DNA of 41,404 nt from Rhodoluna sp. (GTDB lineage: Bacteria > Actinomycetota > Actinomycetes > Actinomycetales > Microbacteriaceae). The notes below the pieces were generated by a model. It did no database searches. It saw nothing but the letters and a program-made list of their open reading frames with translations, and was not told the origin of the DNA. Positions 1 to 7,341 of this stretch are shown here, piece after piece (the stretch's first letter is position 1; the number at the start of each line of letters is the position of its first letter). The stretch spans positions 1 to 41,404 of the forward strand of contig NZ_JAHEIM010000014.1 in NCBI RefSeq assembly GCF_024639375.1, in the 5' to 3' direction. Made by a program: the position numbers and the translations under genes.

Positions 1-2060
1 AGCCAAAAGACCAGTTCGACTTCTTCCCACTAACCATCGACGTTGAAGAGCGCATGTATGCGGCAGGCCGCATCCCAGGCAGCTTCTTCCGTCGTGAAGG
101 TCGCCCATCAACCGAGGCAATTCTTGCTTGTCGTTTGATCGACCGCCCATTGCGCCCGTCATTCGTTGATGGTCTTCGCAACGAAATTCAGGTTGTAGTT
201 ACCGTTTGGGCAATTGAGCCTGACGAAATGTATGACGTAGTTGCAATTAACGCAGCTTCAATGTCAACCCAGCTTGCAGGCTTGCCATTCTCTGGCCCAA
301 TCGGTGGTGTGCGTGTTGCACTTATCGACGGTCAGTGGGTTGGTTTCCCTAAGCACTCACAGCTAGAGCGCGCAGTGTTCAACATGGTTGTTGCTGGTCG
401 CGTAATCGTTGAGAACGGCGTCGAAGACGTTGCCATCATGATGGTTGAAGCAGAAGCTTCAGAAAACTCAATGGACCTAATCGCAGCTGGTGCCAAGGCT
501 CCATCTGAAGAAGTTGTTTCAGAAGGTCTTGAGGCTGCAAAGCCGTTCATCAAGGCATTGGTTAAGGCTCAGGCCGACCTTGCTGCAGTTGCTGCAAAGC
601 CAACTGCTGACTACCCAACCTTCTTGCCTTACACCGATGAAGTTTTCGCTGCAGTTGAATCAGCTGCTGGTGCAGAACTTGCCAAGGTTTACCAGATTGC
701 CGACAAGGTCGCTCGCCAGGATGCTGACGACGCACTCAAGGCAACTACCAAAGAGAAGATGGAAGCAACGCTTTCAGAAGAGCAGATGGCTCAGTTCTCA
801 GCTGCTTATAAGTCAGTGACTAAGAAAATCATGCGTACCCGCGTTCTTAAAGAAGGCATCCGCATTGATGGTCGCGGTCTTCGCGACATTCGCACACTTG
901 ATGCAGAGGTTGCAGTTATTCCTCGCGTTCACGGTTCAGCAATCTTCCAGCGCGGTGAGACTCAGATCTTGGGTATCACCACCTTGAACATGTTGAAGAT
1001 GGAACAGCAGATTGACTCACTGAGCCCAGTGACTTCAAAGCGCTACATGCACAACTACAACTTCCCGCCTTACTCAACTGGTGAAGTTGGTCGCGTTGGC
1101 ACTCCAAAGCGTCGCGAAATTGGTCACGGTGCTCTTGCAGAGCGTGCGTTGGTTCCAGTTCTTCCAAAGCGTGAAGACTTCCCATACGCAATTCGTCAGG
1201 TATCTGAGGCTCTTGGTTCAAACGGTTCAACCTCAATGGGTTCTGTTTGTGCTTCGACTCTTGCATTGCTAAACGCTGGTGTGCCACTGCGCGCACCGGT
1301 TGCCGGCATCGCGATGGGACTAATCTCAGATACCGTTGATGGCAAGATTCAGTACGCAGCAATCACCGACATCTTGGGTGCAGAAGACGCACTTGGCGAT
1401 ATGGACTTCAAGGTTGCCGGTACTCGCGACTTCATCACTGCGATTCAGCTAGACACCAAGCTTGACGGTATTCCTGCATCAGTTCTTGCTGGCGCACTTA
1501 CCCAGGCTAAGGAAGCACGTCTAACCATTCTTGACGTGATGGCTCAGTCAATCTCAGAGCCAGATGAAATGGCTCCGACTGCGCCACGCGTTATCGCTGT
1601 GAAGATTCCAGTTGACAAGATCGGTGAGGTGATTGGCCCTAAGGGCAAGATGATCAACCAGATTCAAGAAGAGACTGGCGCTGACATTTCGATTGAAGAC
1701 GATGGCACCGTTTACATTGGTGCAACCGATGGCCCTTCAGCTGAGGCTGCAAAGGCTGCGGTTAACGCAATTGCCAACCCACACGTTCCTGAAATTGGCG
1801 AGCGTTTCTTGGGCACAGTTGTGAAGCTAGCCACCTTTGGTGCGTTTGTTTCGCTAACCCCTGGCAAAGACGGTCTGCTTCACATCTCTGAGCTAAAGAA
1901 GATGGCTGGCAAGCGCGTTGAAAACGTTGAAGACGTTCTTGAGGTTGGCCAGCGTCTTCAGGTTGAAATCACCAAGATTGACGACCGAGGCAAGCTTTCA
2001 CTTGCACCGGTTGTTGAAGGTGAAGAGGGCGCAGTCTCTGACAACTCAGACGAAGATTAA
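1..2060 (+). CDS. pnp: Polyribonucleotide nucleotidyltransferase (PNPase), 5' end outside window
   Basis: Processive 3'-5' phosphorolytic exoribonuclease that degrades mRNA in the cytoplasm. The reading frame is open from base 3, upstream of the first ATG at 54, and that upstream part is typical PNPase sequence ([19 protein letters not shown]), so the gene is cut by the window edge and ATG 54 is internal. About 685 residues are visible; actinobacterial PNPases are usually 730-760. In order: first RNase PH domain, helical linker, second RNase PH domain with FQRGETQ and FPPYSTGE motifs, a KH domain with a GPKG loop (near base 1630), and a C-terminal S1 domain ([13 protein letters not shown]). 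It ends TAATG, sharing one base with the M16 peptidase start, so the two genes are probably translationally coupled; pnp next to this peptidase is a common actinobacterial arrangement. Confidence 0.97.
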   Translation, partial: PKDQFDFFPLTIDVEERMYAAGRIPGSFFRREGRPSTEAILACRLIDRPLRPSFVDGLRNEIQVVVTVWAIEPDEMYDVVAINAASMSTQLAGLPFSGPIGGVRVALIDGQWVGFPKHSQLERAVFNMVVAGRVIVENGVEDVAIMMVEAEASENSMDLIAAGAKAPSEEVVSEGLEAAKPFIKALVKAQADLAAVAAKPTADYPTFLPYTDEVFAAVESAAGAELAKVYQIADKVARQDADDALKATTKEKMEATLSEEQMAQFSAAYKSVTKKIMRTRVLKEGIRIDGRGLRDIRTLDAEVAVIPRVHGSAIFQRGETQILGITTLNMLKMEQQIDSLSPVTSKRYMHNYNFPPYSTGEVGRVGTPKRREIGHGALAERALVPVLPKREDFPYAIRQVSEALGSNGSTSMGSVCASTLALLNAGVPLRAPVAGIAMGLISDTVDGKIQYAAITDILGAEDALGDMDFKVAGTRDFITAIQLDTKLDGIPASVLAGALTQAKEARLTILDVMAQSISEPDEMAPTAPRVIAVKIPVDKIGEVIGPKGKMINQIQEETGADISIEDDGTVYIGATDGPSAEAAKAAVNAIANPHVPEIGERFLGTVVKLATFGAFVSLTPGKDGLLHISELKKMAGKRVENVEDVLEVGQRLQVEITKIDDRGKLSLAPVVEGEEGAVSDNSDED

Positions 2061-3394
2061 TGTCAGAAATTCTGTTTCCACTCGACCAGAGTGACCTGTC
2101 GTTCACTGCTTCGGGAGGTAGTTCGGTTCGCCGAACTATCCTTCCGAGCGGTGTTCGCGTTTTAACCGAGCACATGCCGGGCGCGCAAAGCGTTTCAATT
2201 TCGTTCTCGGTTGCAGTTGGTTCGCGCGATGAAACCAACGGCCACTTTGGCTCAACCCACTTTCTTGAGCACCTGCTGTTCAAGGGCACCAAAACTCGCA
2301 GCGCACTAGACATCGCAGTTGCGTTTGACTCGGTTGGTGGCTCATCTAACGCCTCAACCGGCAAAGAGCACACCAGCTATTACGCACGCGTTCAAGACAA
2401 GTCCTTGCCGCTTGCTGTTGATGTAATCGGTGACATGCTCACCTCGTCACTCATTGACGCAAAAGAATTTGAAAACGAGCGCACCGTAATTCTTGAAGAA
2501 CTCGCCATGAATGACGATGACCCTCAGGATGTTGCGCACGAAGCGTTTGCTCAGGCAGTGCTAGGCGATCACCCGTTGGGTCGACCAATTGGCGGCACCA
2601 ACGAAACCATCAGCGCTGTCACTCGTGATGCCGTTTGGGAGCACTACCAAAATAACTACCGCCCACAGGATTTGGTGATCGTTGCAGCCGGTGGAGTTGA
2701 GCACAACCAACTAATTTCCTTGGTTGAAAAGGCTCTGTTAAAAGCCGGTTGGAATCTTGACGCAACCGCCATGCCGGTAGAGCGTCGCATTTTGCAGCAG
2801 GCTGCAATCAGTCGCGGCAGCGCACTAAATGTAATTCACCGTCCAATTCAGCAAGCCAACGTTTTGGTTGGCATGCAGGGTTTGGTTGCCGATGATGAAC
2901 GTCGTTATGTAATGGGCATTCTCAACACCGTTCTAGGTGGCGGAATGAGCTCGCGAATGTTTCAAGAAATTCGTGAAAAGCGCGGACTCGCTTACTCGGT
3001 TTACTCTTTCAACCAGGGTTATTCAGATGGTGCTTACTTTGGTCTGTATGCAGGTTGCTCACCGGCAAAGACTAAAGAAGTCACACGTTTGATGATTGAA
3101 GAGCTACAGAAGATTGCCAATGATGGCATTCGCGAAGACGAATTAGTTTTGGCTAAGGGCAACATCTCGGGCAGCTTGGCGTTGAAGTACGAGAGCACAA
3201 TGGCTCGCATGAACCGCCTAATTAGTGCTGAAATTGTCAACGGCGAATTCTTTGACCTCGATGAGTCGCTAATGCACATCGACCGCGTTTCTTTGGATGA
3301 CATTCAGAAGCTGGCTGCGGATATTGCCGGTCGCGAGCGTTCGATTGTTGCCGTCGGTGACGTCACCGAAGCAGTTTTCGAAGACTTTCTCTAA
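2060..3394 (+). CDS. M16 family zinc metalloprotease (processing-peptidase type)
   Basis: Predicted cytoplasmic zinc peptidase of the pitrilysin/mitochondrial processing peptidase family (often called PepR in actinobacteria). The 444 residues match a single M16 subunit with N-terminal catalytic and C-terminal inactive halves. The inverted zinc motif HxxEH is intact at H67-F-L-E70-H71, and the downstream zinc-ligand glutamate is expected in the ILEELAMNDDDP stretch near residue 145. The C-terminal half has the usual GGGMSSRMFQEIREKRGLAYSVY substrate-binding region, beginning near residue 293. The ATG overlaps the pnp stop by one base and has no independent Shine-Dalgarno site. Its TAA stop is also part of the probable dapB promoter. 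The family is clear; the physiological substrate is unknown. Confidence 0.93.
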   Translation: MSEILFPLDQSDLSFTASGGSSVRRTILPSGVRVLTEHMPGAQSVSISFSVAVGSRDETNGHFGSTHFLEHLLFKGTKTRSALDIAVAFDSVGGSSNASTGKEHTSYYARVQDKSLPLAVDVIGDMLTSSLIDAKEFENERTVILEELAMNDDDPQDVAHEAFAQAVLGDHPLGRPIGGTNETISAVTRDAVWEHYQNNYRPQDLVIVAAGGVEHNQLISLVEKALLKAGWNLDATAMPVERRILQQAAISRGSALNVIHRPIQQANVLVGMQGLVADDERRYVMGILNTVLGGGMSSRMFQEIREKRGLAYSVYSFNQGYSDGAYFGLYAGCSPAKTKEVTRLMIEELQKIANDGIREDELVLAKGNISGSLALKYESTMARMNRLISAEIVNGEFFDLDESLMHIDRVSLDDIQKLAADIAGRERSIVAVGDVTEAVFEDFL

Positions 3395-3397
3395 GAT
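3392..3397 (+). promoter_or_regulatory. Probable -10 element of a leaderless dapB promoter
   Basis: TAAGAT is followed by 6 nt and then the dapB ATG at 3404, with no Shine-Dalgarno sequence between. Its first three bases are the TAA stop of the upstream peptidase. No convincing -35 was seen. Confidence 0.5.
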
Positions 3398-3403
3398 TTC
3401 AAC

Positions 3404-4147
3404 ATGACCATCAAAGTAGCCGTAGTCGGCGCCACCGGAAGAATGGGCAAGTTAGCGCTTGACCTAATCGATGCTTCGCAGCACACCACCCTGCACGCCG
3501 CGCTTGATTCAAAGAGTGAGCTATCGCAGGTTTTGGGCGCCGACGTGGTTTTTGATGTCACCAAGTTTGAAGTTAGCCAACGCGTGGTTGAGTTTGCGAT
3601 CGAAAACGACTTGCGCATTGTGGTTGGCACCAGCGGATGGTCGGCGCAACAACTTGATGCGCTAAAGCCAAAGCTAGATGCGCATCCAAAGGCTGCCGTA
3701 GTAGTTATTCCAAACTTTTCTATCGGTTCCATGTTGGCCAGTTCTTTTGCAGCACAGGCAGCGAAATTCTTCGACTCAATCGAAATCGTTGAAGCACACC
3801 ATGCCGGCAAAATCGATTCACCTTCAGGCACTGCAGTGCGCACCGCCGAGATGATTGCCGCAGCTCGCGAAGGCTTGACGCAGCCAATCATCCCGGGTGT
3901 TGGGCAAGAAGCTCGTGGCCAGGTTGTGGCTGGCGTGCCAGTGCACAGTCTTCGTTTGTCAGGTGTCTCAGCAAAGCAAGACATTTACTTTGGTGGCAAC
4001 AGTGAAGTGCTCACTGTGAGTCATTCGGTGGATTCAATCAATGCTTATACGCACGGCATCATGCTCACCTTGCGCGTTGCCGCAGAAAGCACCGGCTTGC
4101 TGGTGGGTCTTCAGTCGGTAGTCGACGCTTCGGTCACCAAGGCTTAA
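3404..4147 (+). CDS. dapB: 4-hydroxy-tetrahydrodipicolinate reductase
   Basis: Reduces 4-hydroxy-tetrahydrodipicolinate with NAD(P)H in the diaminopimelate/lysine pathway; cytoplasmic. The 247-residue length is normal. Visible motifs are the Rossmann loop GATGRMG at residues 9-15, GTSGW near 75, and the substrate/catalytic segment HHAGKIDSPSGTA, in which H132-H133 and K136 are the conserved catalytic residues; the usual DAPSGT reads DSPSGT here. The start at ATG 3404 fits the family N-terminus and lies 6 nt after a TAAGAT box, suggesting a leaderless transcript as well as readthrough from pnp. dapA lies about 2.2 kb downstream and dapF at 17.7 kb, so three steps of one pathway are scattered through the window. 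The stop is immediately followed by the next ATG with no gap. Confidence 0.97.
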   Translation: MTIKVAVVGATGRMGKLALDLIDASQHTTLHAALDSKSELSQVLGADVVFDVTKFEVSQRVVEFAIENDLRIVVGTSGWSAQQLDALKPKLDAHPKAAVVVIPNFSIGSMLASSFAAQAAKFFDSIEIVEAHHAGKIDSPSGTAVRTAEMIAAAREGLTQPIIPGVGQEARGQVVAGVPVHSLRLSGVSAKQDIYFGGNSEVLTVSHSVDSINAYTHGIMLTLRVAAESTGLLVGLQSVVDASVTKA

Positions 4148-4591
4148 ATGACACCAGCAAAAATCGGCGCCATCGTGATGTCGGCGCTTTTGATCATGTA
4201 TGTTGCTTTACTCGGCAACACCGCAATTATTTTGCTCACCGATGATGCACCAGTTGCAAAAGCCATGGGTGCACTGCTTACCGCGTTTCCGGTTTTGGCG
4301 GCTTGGCTCATCTTTGCCGAGTTGCGATTCGGTTTGCAGTTAGAAAAATTGCAGCGACGCGTTGAGGCAGAAAACGCATGGCCACATTTTGATTTTGAAT
4401 TGCGTCCGAGTGGTCGCCCGGTGCGAGCTTCGGCAGACGCAGTGTTTGCTCAATATAGCCAGATCGCTGAGAGCCAACCCGATGATTGGCATAACTGGTT
4501 CAACCTCGGATTGGCCTATGACGCCTGTGGTGATCGTCGCCGTGCTCGTGCAGCCATGAGAAAAGCAATCGCGCTAGCTTCGAAAAACTAG
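4148..4591 (+). CDS. Small membrane protein with a C-terminal TPR motif
   Basis: Function unknown. The 147-residue product has two hydrophobic, probably transmembrane, segments (about residues 5-29 and 38-58), a short charged region, and a C-terminal tetratricopeptide-like unit (WHNWFNLGLAYDACGDRRRA, beginning near residue 112), so it is probably anchored with the TPR in the cytoplasm. Proteins of this layout follow dapB in related actinobacteria, but I know of no assigned role. The ATG directly abuts the dapB TAA, consistent with one transcript and coupled translation. The last codons and the TAG stop lie inside a 9-bp inverted repeat that probably works as a terminator for the convergent minus-strand genes. 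Confidence 0.8.
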   Translation: MTPAKIGAIVMSALLIMYVALLGNTAIILLTDDAPVAKAMGALLTAFPVLAAWLIFAELRFGLQLEKLQRRVEAENAWPHFDFELRPSGRPVRASADAVFAQYSQIAESQPDDWHNWFNLGLAYDACGDRRRARAAMRKAIALASKN

Positions 4592-4596
4592 CGCGA
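4569..4596 (-). terminator. Hairpin terminator of the convergent DUF4395 unit, inside the TPR gene end
   Basis: TCGCGCTAG (4569-4577) pairs perfectly with CTAGCGCGA (4588-4596) around a 10-nt loop. Read on the minus strand the stem is followed by TTGCTTTTC, a T-rich tail. On the plus strand it is followed by CAGCAAAAAC, so termination should favour minus-strand transcription. The stem includes the TAG stop of the TPR gene. Confidence 0.6.
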
Positions 4597-4614
4597 CAGC
4601 AAAAACAAAAGGGC

Positions 4615-5079
4615 TTACTTGCGAATGATTCCAATTCGCTGGAAGCCTAGGTACATCTGGCATCCCAAGCAGAAATTAAACGCGGCGTTCAAGAATGCTG
4701 CGATGAAGGCGGCAGCGGCGGCGATTGTCACTGCAAATGGCACAGCAAAGATCGCCAGCACCAGACCCACAGTCACAACAAAGAGACCAACTGCCTGAGC
4801 AAACTGTGGTGGGCGAGGGTCTTCGAGCTCTTTCGGTGCTGCCAAACGCGGGCGCACAAACTTCTTAAAGATCAAACCGTATGGGTGCTTTGAGTTTCCA
4901 AAGATGGCACCAATCGCAAACAGCAACCAGATGGCAACAAATAATCCGGTGGCAGCCGAAAGGGTAGCGGCATCAAGCGCCAAGAAAATTGTGATTAGCA
5001 ACAGGGTCGAGGTGATCACAGCGCCGAAGCGCGGGCCACGAGGGTCAATCTGAGCAGGGGTTTTGGTTGCGGTTGTCAT
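4615..5079 (-). CDS. DUF4395 integral membrane protein
   Basis: The 154-residue product matches the DUF4395 family: an N-terminal DPRGPRFGA motif, two hydrophobic hairpins (about residues 20-61 and 94-140) giving about four transmembrane segments, and a conserved C-terminal FNFCLGCQMYL segment carrying a CxxC pair. The biochemical function is not established. The start codon shares one base with the stop of the upstream thioredoxin gene, so the two form one translationally coupled unit. Both proteins have a CxxC, which makes a membrane thiol-redox partnership a reasonable inference (DUF4395 and thioredoxin genes are commonly adjacent in actinobacteria). A hairpin 20-45 bases past the stop probably ends the transcript. 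Confidence 0.88.
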   Translation of the reverse strand: MTTATKTPAQIDPRGPRFGAVITSTLLLITIFLALDAATLSAATGLFVAIWLLFAIGAIFGNSKHPYGLIFKKFVRPRLAAPKELEDPRPPQFAQAVGLFVVTVGLVLAIFAVPFAVTIAAAAAFIAAFLNAAFNFCLGCQMYLGFQRIGIIRK

Positions 5080-5522
5080 TAGATAGAGAAACTTCCTAGT
5101 TCGTCGGCAATGGTTTGAGGGCGGGCAACGCCACCAATTCTTGAAGTCACGCGACCGCGCTTATCAAGAACCAAGGTGGTTGGGGTTTGCATGATGTGAA
5201 ACTTTTTGGCTAGCTCCATGCGGTGTGTGATGTCTACCTCAATGTGCAGCACATCCGGGGTGGTTTGCTCAAGCTCGTGAAATAGTCGAGCGGTTTGGCG
5301 ACATTGGCTGCAGATCTCGGTTGAGAACTGTAAGAAAGTCACCTTGCTGCCGAATGAGGTCACCGGCTGGCCATCTTTGGTGGCGCCAATTTCGGCCAGG
5401 TCAATCACTTCGCCTGAGCTCACCAATTTGGCCCGACCGGTGCGAGCGCGCCAGATTAGACCCGCGGCGGTTGCTAGGGCAATCACACCGAAAATCAGGG
5501 CTAGGCGCAGTTCAAGAGACAT
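5079..5522 (-). CDS. Membrane-anchored thioredoxin-fold protein
   Basis: Predicted thiol-disulfide oxidoreductase. From ATG 5522 it has about 147 residues: a short N-terminal transmembrane anchor (LRLALIFGVIALATAAGLIW) followed by a thioredoxin fold with active site CSQC (FSTEICSQCRQ) and the conserved cis-proline in QTPTTLVLD. The frame is open further upstream to a TTG at 5570, but ATG 5522 is preferred: it puts the membrane segment at the N-terminus, as in homologues, and lies 7 nt after a TAACCT box, the leaderless geometry seen elsewhere here. The CSQC motif differs from the classical CGPC, so redox potential and direction (reductant or oxidant) cannot be predicted. It is divergently transcribed from thyX and overlaps the DUF4395 start by one base. 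Confidence 0.85.
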   Translation of the reverse strand: MSLELRLALIFGVIALATAAGLIWRARTGRAKLVSSGEVIDLAEIGATKDGQPVTSFGSKVTFLQFSTEICSQCRQTARLFHELEQTTPDVLHIEVDITHRMELAKKFHIMQTPTTLVLDKRGRVTSRIGGVARPQTIADELGSFSI

Positions 5523-5529
5523 GACAAAT

Positions 5530-5535
5530 AGGTTA
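5530..5535 (-). promoter_or_regulatory. Probable -10 element of the thioredoxin/DUF4395 unit
   Basis: Minus-strand TAACCT, then 7 nt, then ATG at 5522. This is leaderless geometry and is the main argument for the chosen start. Confidence 0.45.
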
Positions 5536-5590
5536 ACTCCCGCGAACCGCGCAGGCATCCGCATTTCCAAGTGTTACATGCCCAGCCGAC

Positions 5591-5596
5591 TAGGCT
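5591..5596 (+). promoter_or_regulatory. Probable -10 element of a leaderless thyX promoter
   Basis: TAGGCT followed by 6 nt and the GTG start at 5603, placing the predicted +1 on the first base of the start codon. Confidence 0.5.
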
Positions 5597-5602
5597 GTAG
5601 GG

Positions 5603-6337
5603 GTGTCAGACATCATTTTTCGCAGCGACGTTACCGTCGAACTAGTTCGTTCAAGCGCTTCAGACTCAGACGTTCTGTTTGCCGCCCGTGTTTCAACTCA
5701 GGGTGAGCAAACCCTTGAGGCAGCAGCGGCTCACGTTGACGCGTCAGAAGATGAAAAGAAGTCAAAGGGTCTAATCAACTACTTGATGCGCGACCGTCAC
5801 GGTTCTCCGTTTGAGCACAACTCAATGACTTTCTATGTTCAGGCGCCCATTTTCGTTTTCCGCGAGTTCATGCGTCACCGCATTGCCAGCTACAACGAAG
5901 AATCAGGTCGCTACAAGCAACTTGACCCGGTTTTCTATGTTCCTGGTTCAGACCGCAACCTAATTCAGGTTGGCAAGGCTGGTCACTACGAATTTTTGCC
6001 TGGCACTGCCGAGCAGACTGCTTTGGTTGAGCAAGAGACTCGCACCACTTCGCAGCAAGCCTATGAGTCATACCAGCGCATGCTTGAGGCCGGCGTTGCT
6101 CGTGAAGTTGCCCGCATTGTGTTGCCTCTAAATATCTACTCGAGCATGTATGTCACCATGAACTCTCGCGCTCTTATGAATTTCTTGAGCCTGCGCACCA
6201 AGCGCGAAGGCACTCACTTCCCGTCATTCCCTCAGCGCGAAATTGAAATGTGCGCCGAGAAGATGGAAGAGTTCTGGGCTGAACTTATGCCTTATACCTA
6301 TGATGCATTCAACCAGAACGGCCGAGTTGCCCCATAA
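5603..6337 (+). CDS. thyX: Flavin-dependent thymidylate synthase ThyX
   Basis: Makes dTMP from dUMP with FAD, NAD(P)H and methylene-tetrahydrofolate, the ThyA-independent route. The 244-residue product has the diagnostic ThyX motif RHRxxSxNExSxRY as RHRIASYNEESGRY at residues 91-104, and the C-terminal SLRTKREGTHFPSFPQREIE region that helps bind FAD and dUMP. The GTG start at 5603 gives MSDIIFRSDVTVELV, like the family, and sits 6 nt after TAGGCT. thyX-dapA-RNase J-ftsK is a conserved actinobacterial order. Whether a thyA also exists cannot be seen from this window. Confidence 0.96.
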   Translation: MSDIIFRSDVTVELVRSSASDSDVLFAARVSTQGEQTLEAAAAHVDASEDEKKSKGLINYLMRDRHGSPFEHNSMTFYVQAPIFVFREFMRHRIASYNEESGRYKQLDPVFYVPGSDRNLIQVGKAGHYEFLPGTAEQTALVEQETRTTSQQAYESYQRMLEAGVAREVARIVLPLNIYSSMYVTMNSRALMNFLSLRTKREGTHFPSFPQREIEMCAEKMEEFWAELMPYTYDAFNQNGRVAP

Positions 6338-6347
6338 GGCAACCCAC

Positions 6348-6353
6348 TAGTCT
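6348..6353 (+). promoter_or_regulatory. Probable -10 element of a leaderless dapA promoter
   Basis: TAGTCT, then 7 nt, then ATG 6361. A TTGCCC at 6327-6332, 15 bp upstream, is a possible but weak -35. It lies in the 23-bp thyX-dapA gap. Confidence 0.45.
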
Positions 6354-6360
6354 TAATCCC

Positions 6361-7332
6361 ATGTCTAAGAACCTATTTGGCCAAGTACTCGTTGCCCTTG
6401 TAACCCCAATGACCGCCGACGGCGAAGTCGATTGGGCTGCAACCGAGAAGCACATCGACTACGTCATTTCAAATGGCGCAGATGGCGTTGTGGTTACTGG
6501 CACAACAGGCGAGACCAGCACCCTTACCGACGCTGAGAAAATCAAATTGGTTGAAGTGGGCAAGTCAGTTTCTGGCGGCCGCGCCAAAATCATCACCGGT
6601 GGTGGCTCAAACGAAACCGCTCACGCTATGCAGCTTTACAAGGCTTCTGAAAAAGCAGGTGCCGACGGCGTAATGATCGTCACCCCTTATTACAACAAGC
6701 CAACTCAGGCTGGTGTGCTAACCCACTTCCGCATGATCGCCGACGCAACCGACTTGCCAGTGATTCTTTATGACATCCCAGGCCGTGCCGGCATCGCAAT
6801 TGCACACGACACCTTTGTTCGCGCGGCTAAGCACCCGAACATCCTGGCGGTTAAAGATGCCAAGGGTGATTTGGCTCAGGCTTCTCGAATCATGAACGAA
6901 ACCGGATTGCTCTATTTCTCTGGCGACGACTCAAACGTTCTGCCGCACCTATCAATTGGTGCAACCGGTTTGATTGGCGTGACTGCAAACGTTGCACCTG
7001 CCGCCTACCGCGCAATGGTTGATGCAACCAACCGCAATGACTTTCACGAGGCACTTCGCGTTCACAACTCACTCGAAGCTTTGCAGCGTGCACTAATGAC
7101 CATCGTTCCAGGCACCGTAGCAAGCAAGTATGTGCTGCATGCATTAGGACTAATCTCCAGCCCTCGCGTTCGCCTTCCATTGGTTGGCCCAGAAGACGCA
7201 GAAGCTGCCCGCATTGAGCAAGGAATCGACGCCGTTGGCGACATTGTTGGCTTGAGCTTTGAGAACTTCCGCCCAGACCGAAACGCAGCCGCCGGTGGCG
7301 CACTGCCAAAGGTGGCTGGCACTACTCGCTAG
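6361..7332 (+). CDS. dapA: 4-hydroxy-tetrahydrodipicolinate synthase
   Basis: Condenses pyruvate with aspartate semialdehyde at the entry to the diaminopimelate/lysine branch. The 323-residue TIM-barrel protein shows GTTGE near residue 46, the catalytic tyrosine Y137 (ILYDIPGRAG) and the Schiff-base lysine K165 (AVKDAKGD), in the same spacing as E. coli Y133/K161. The length is slightly above the usual 290-300 because of a C-terminal tail. No Shine-Dalgarno is seen; translation probably starts on a leaderless mRNA. The TAG stop overlaps the AGGAG ribosome-binding site of RNase J, so the two genes should be cotranscribed. Confidence 0.97.
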   Translation: MSKNLFGQVLVALVTPMTADGEVDWAATEKHIDYVISNGADGVVVTGTTGETSTLTDAEKIKLVEVGKSVSGGRAKIITGGGSNETAHAMQLYKASEKAGADGVMIVTPYYNKPTQAGVLTHFRMIADATDLPVILYDIPGRAGIAIAHDTFVRAAKHPNILAVKDAKGDLAQASRIMNETGLLYFSGDDSNVLPHLSIGATGLIGVTANVAPAAYRAMVDATNRNDFHEALRVHNSLEALQRALMTIVPGTVASKYVLHALGLISSPRVRLPLVGPEDAEAARIEQGIDAVGDIVGLSFENFRPDRNAAAGGALPKVAGTTR

Positions 7333-7341
7333 GAGAACCGT

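Noticed and set aside
3391-3984. Long minus-strand open frame opposite dapB, and similar long antisense frames opposite rnj (8545-9087), recA and pheS
   Set aside because: They mirror strongly conserved coding genes, have no recognisable protein family and no plausible start signals; they arise from the codon bias of the real gene.
4591-4601. GCGCGACAGCA shared with the 33-bp repeats near 22 kb
   Set aside because: Only 11 bases match and the contexts differ; here it is part of the terminator flank. It is too short to call a dispersed repeat without a genome search.
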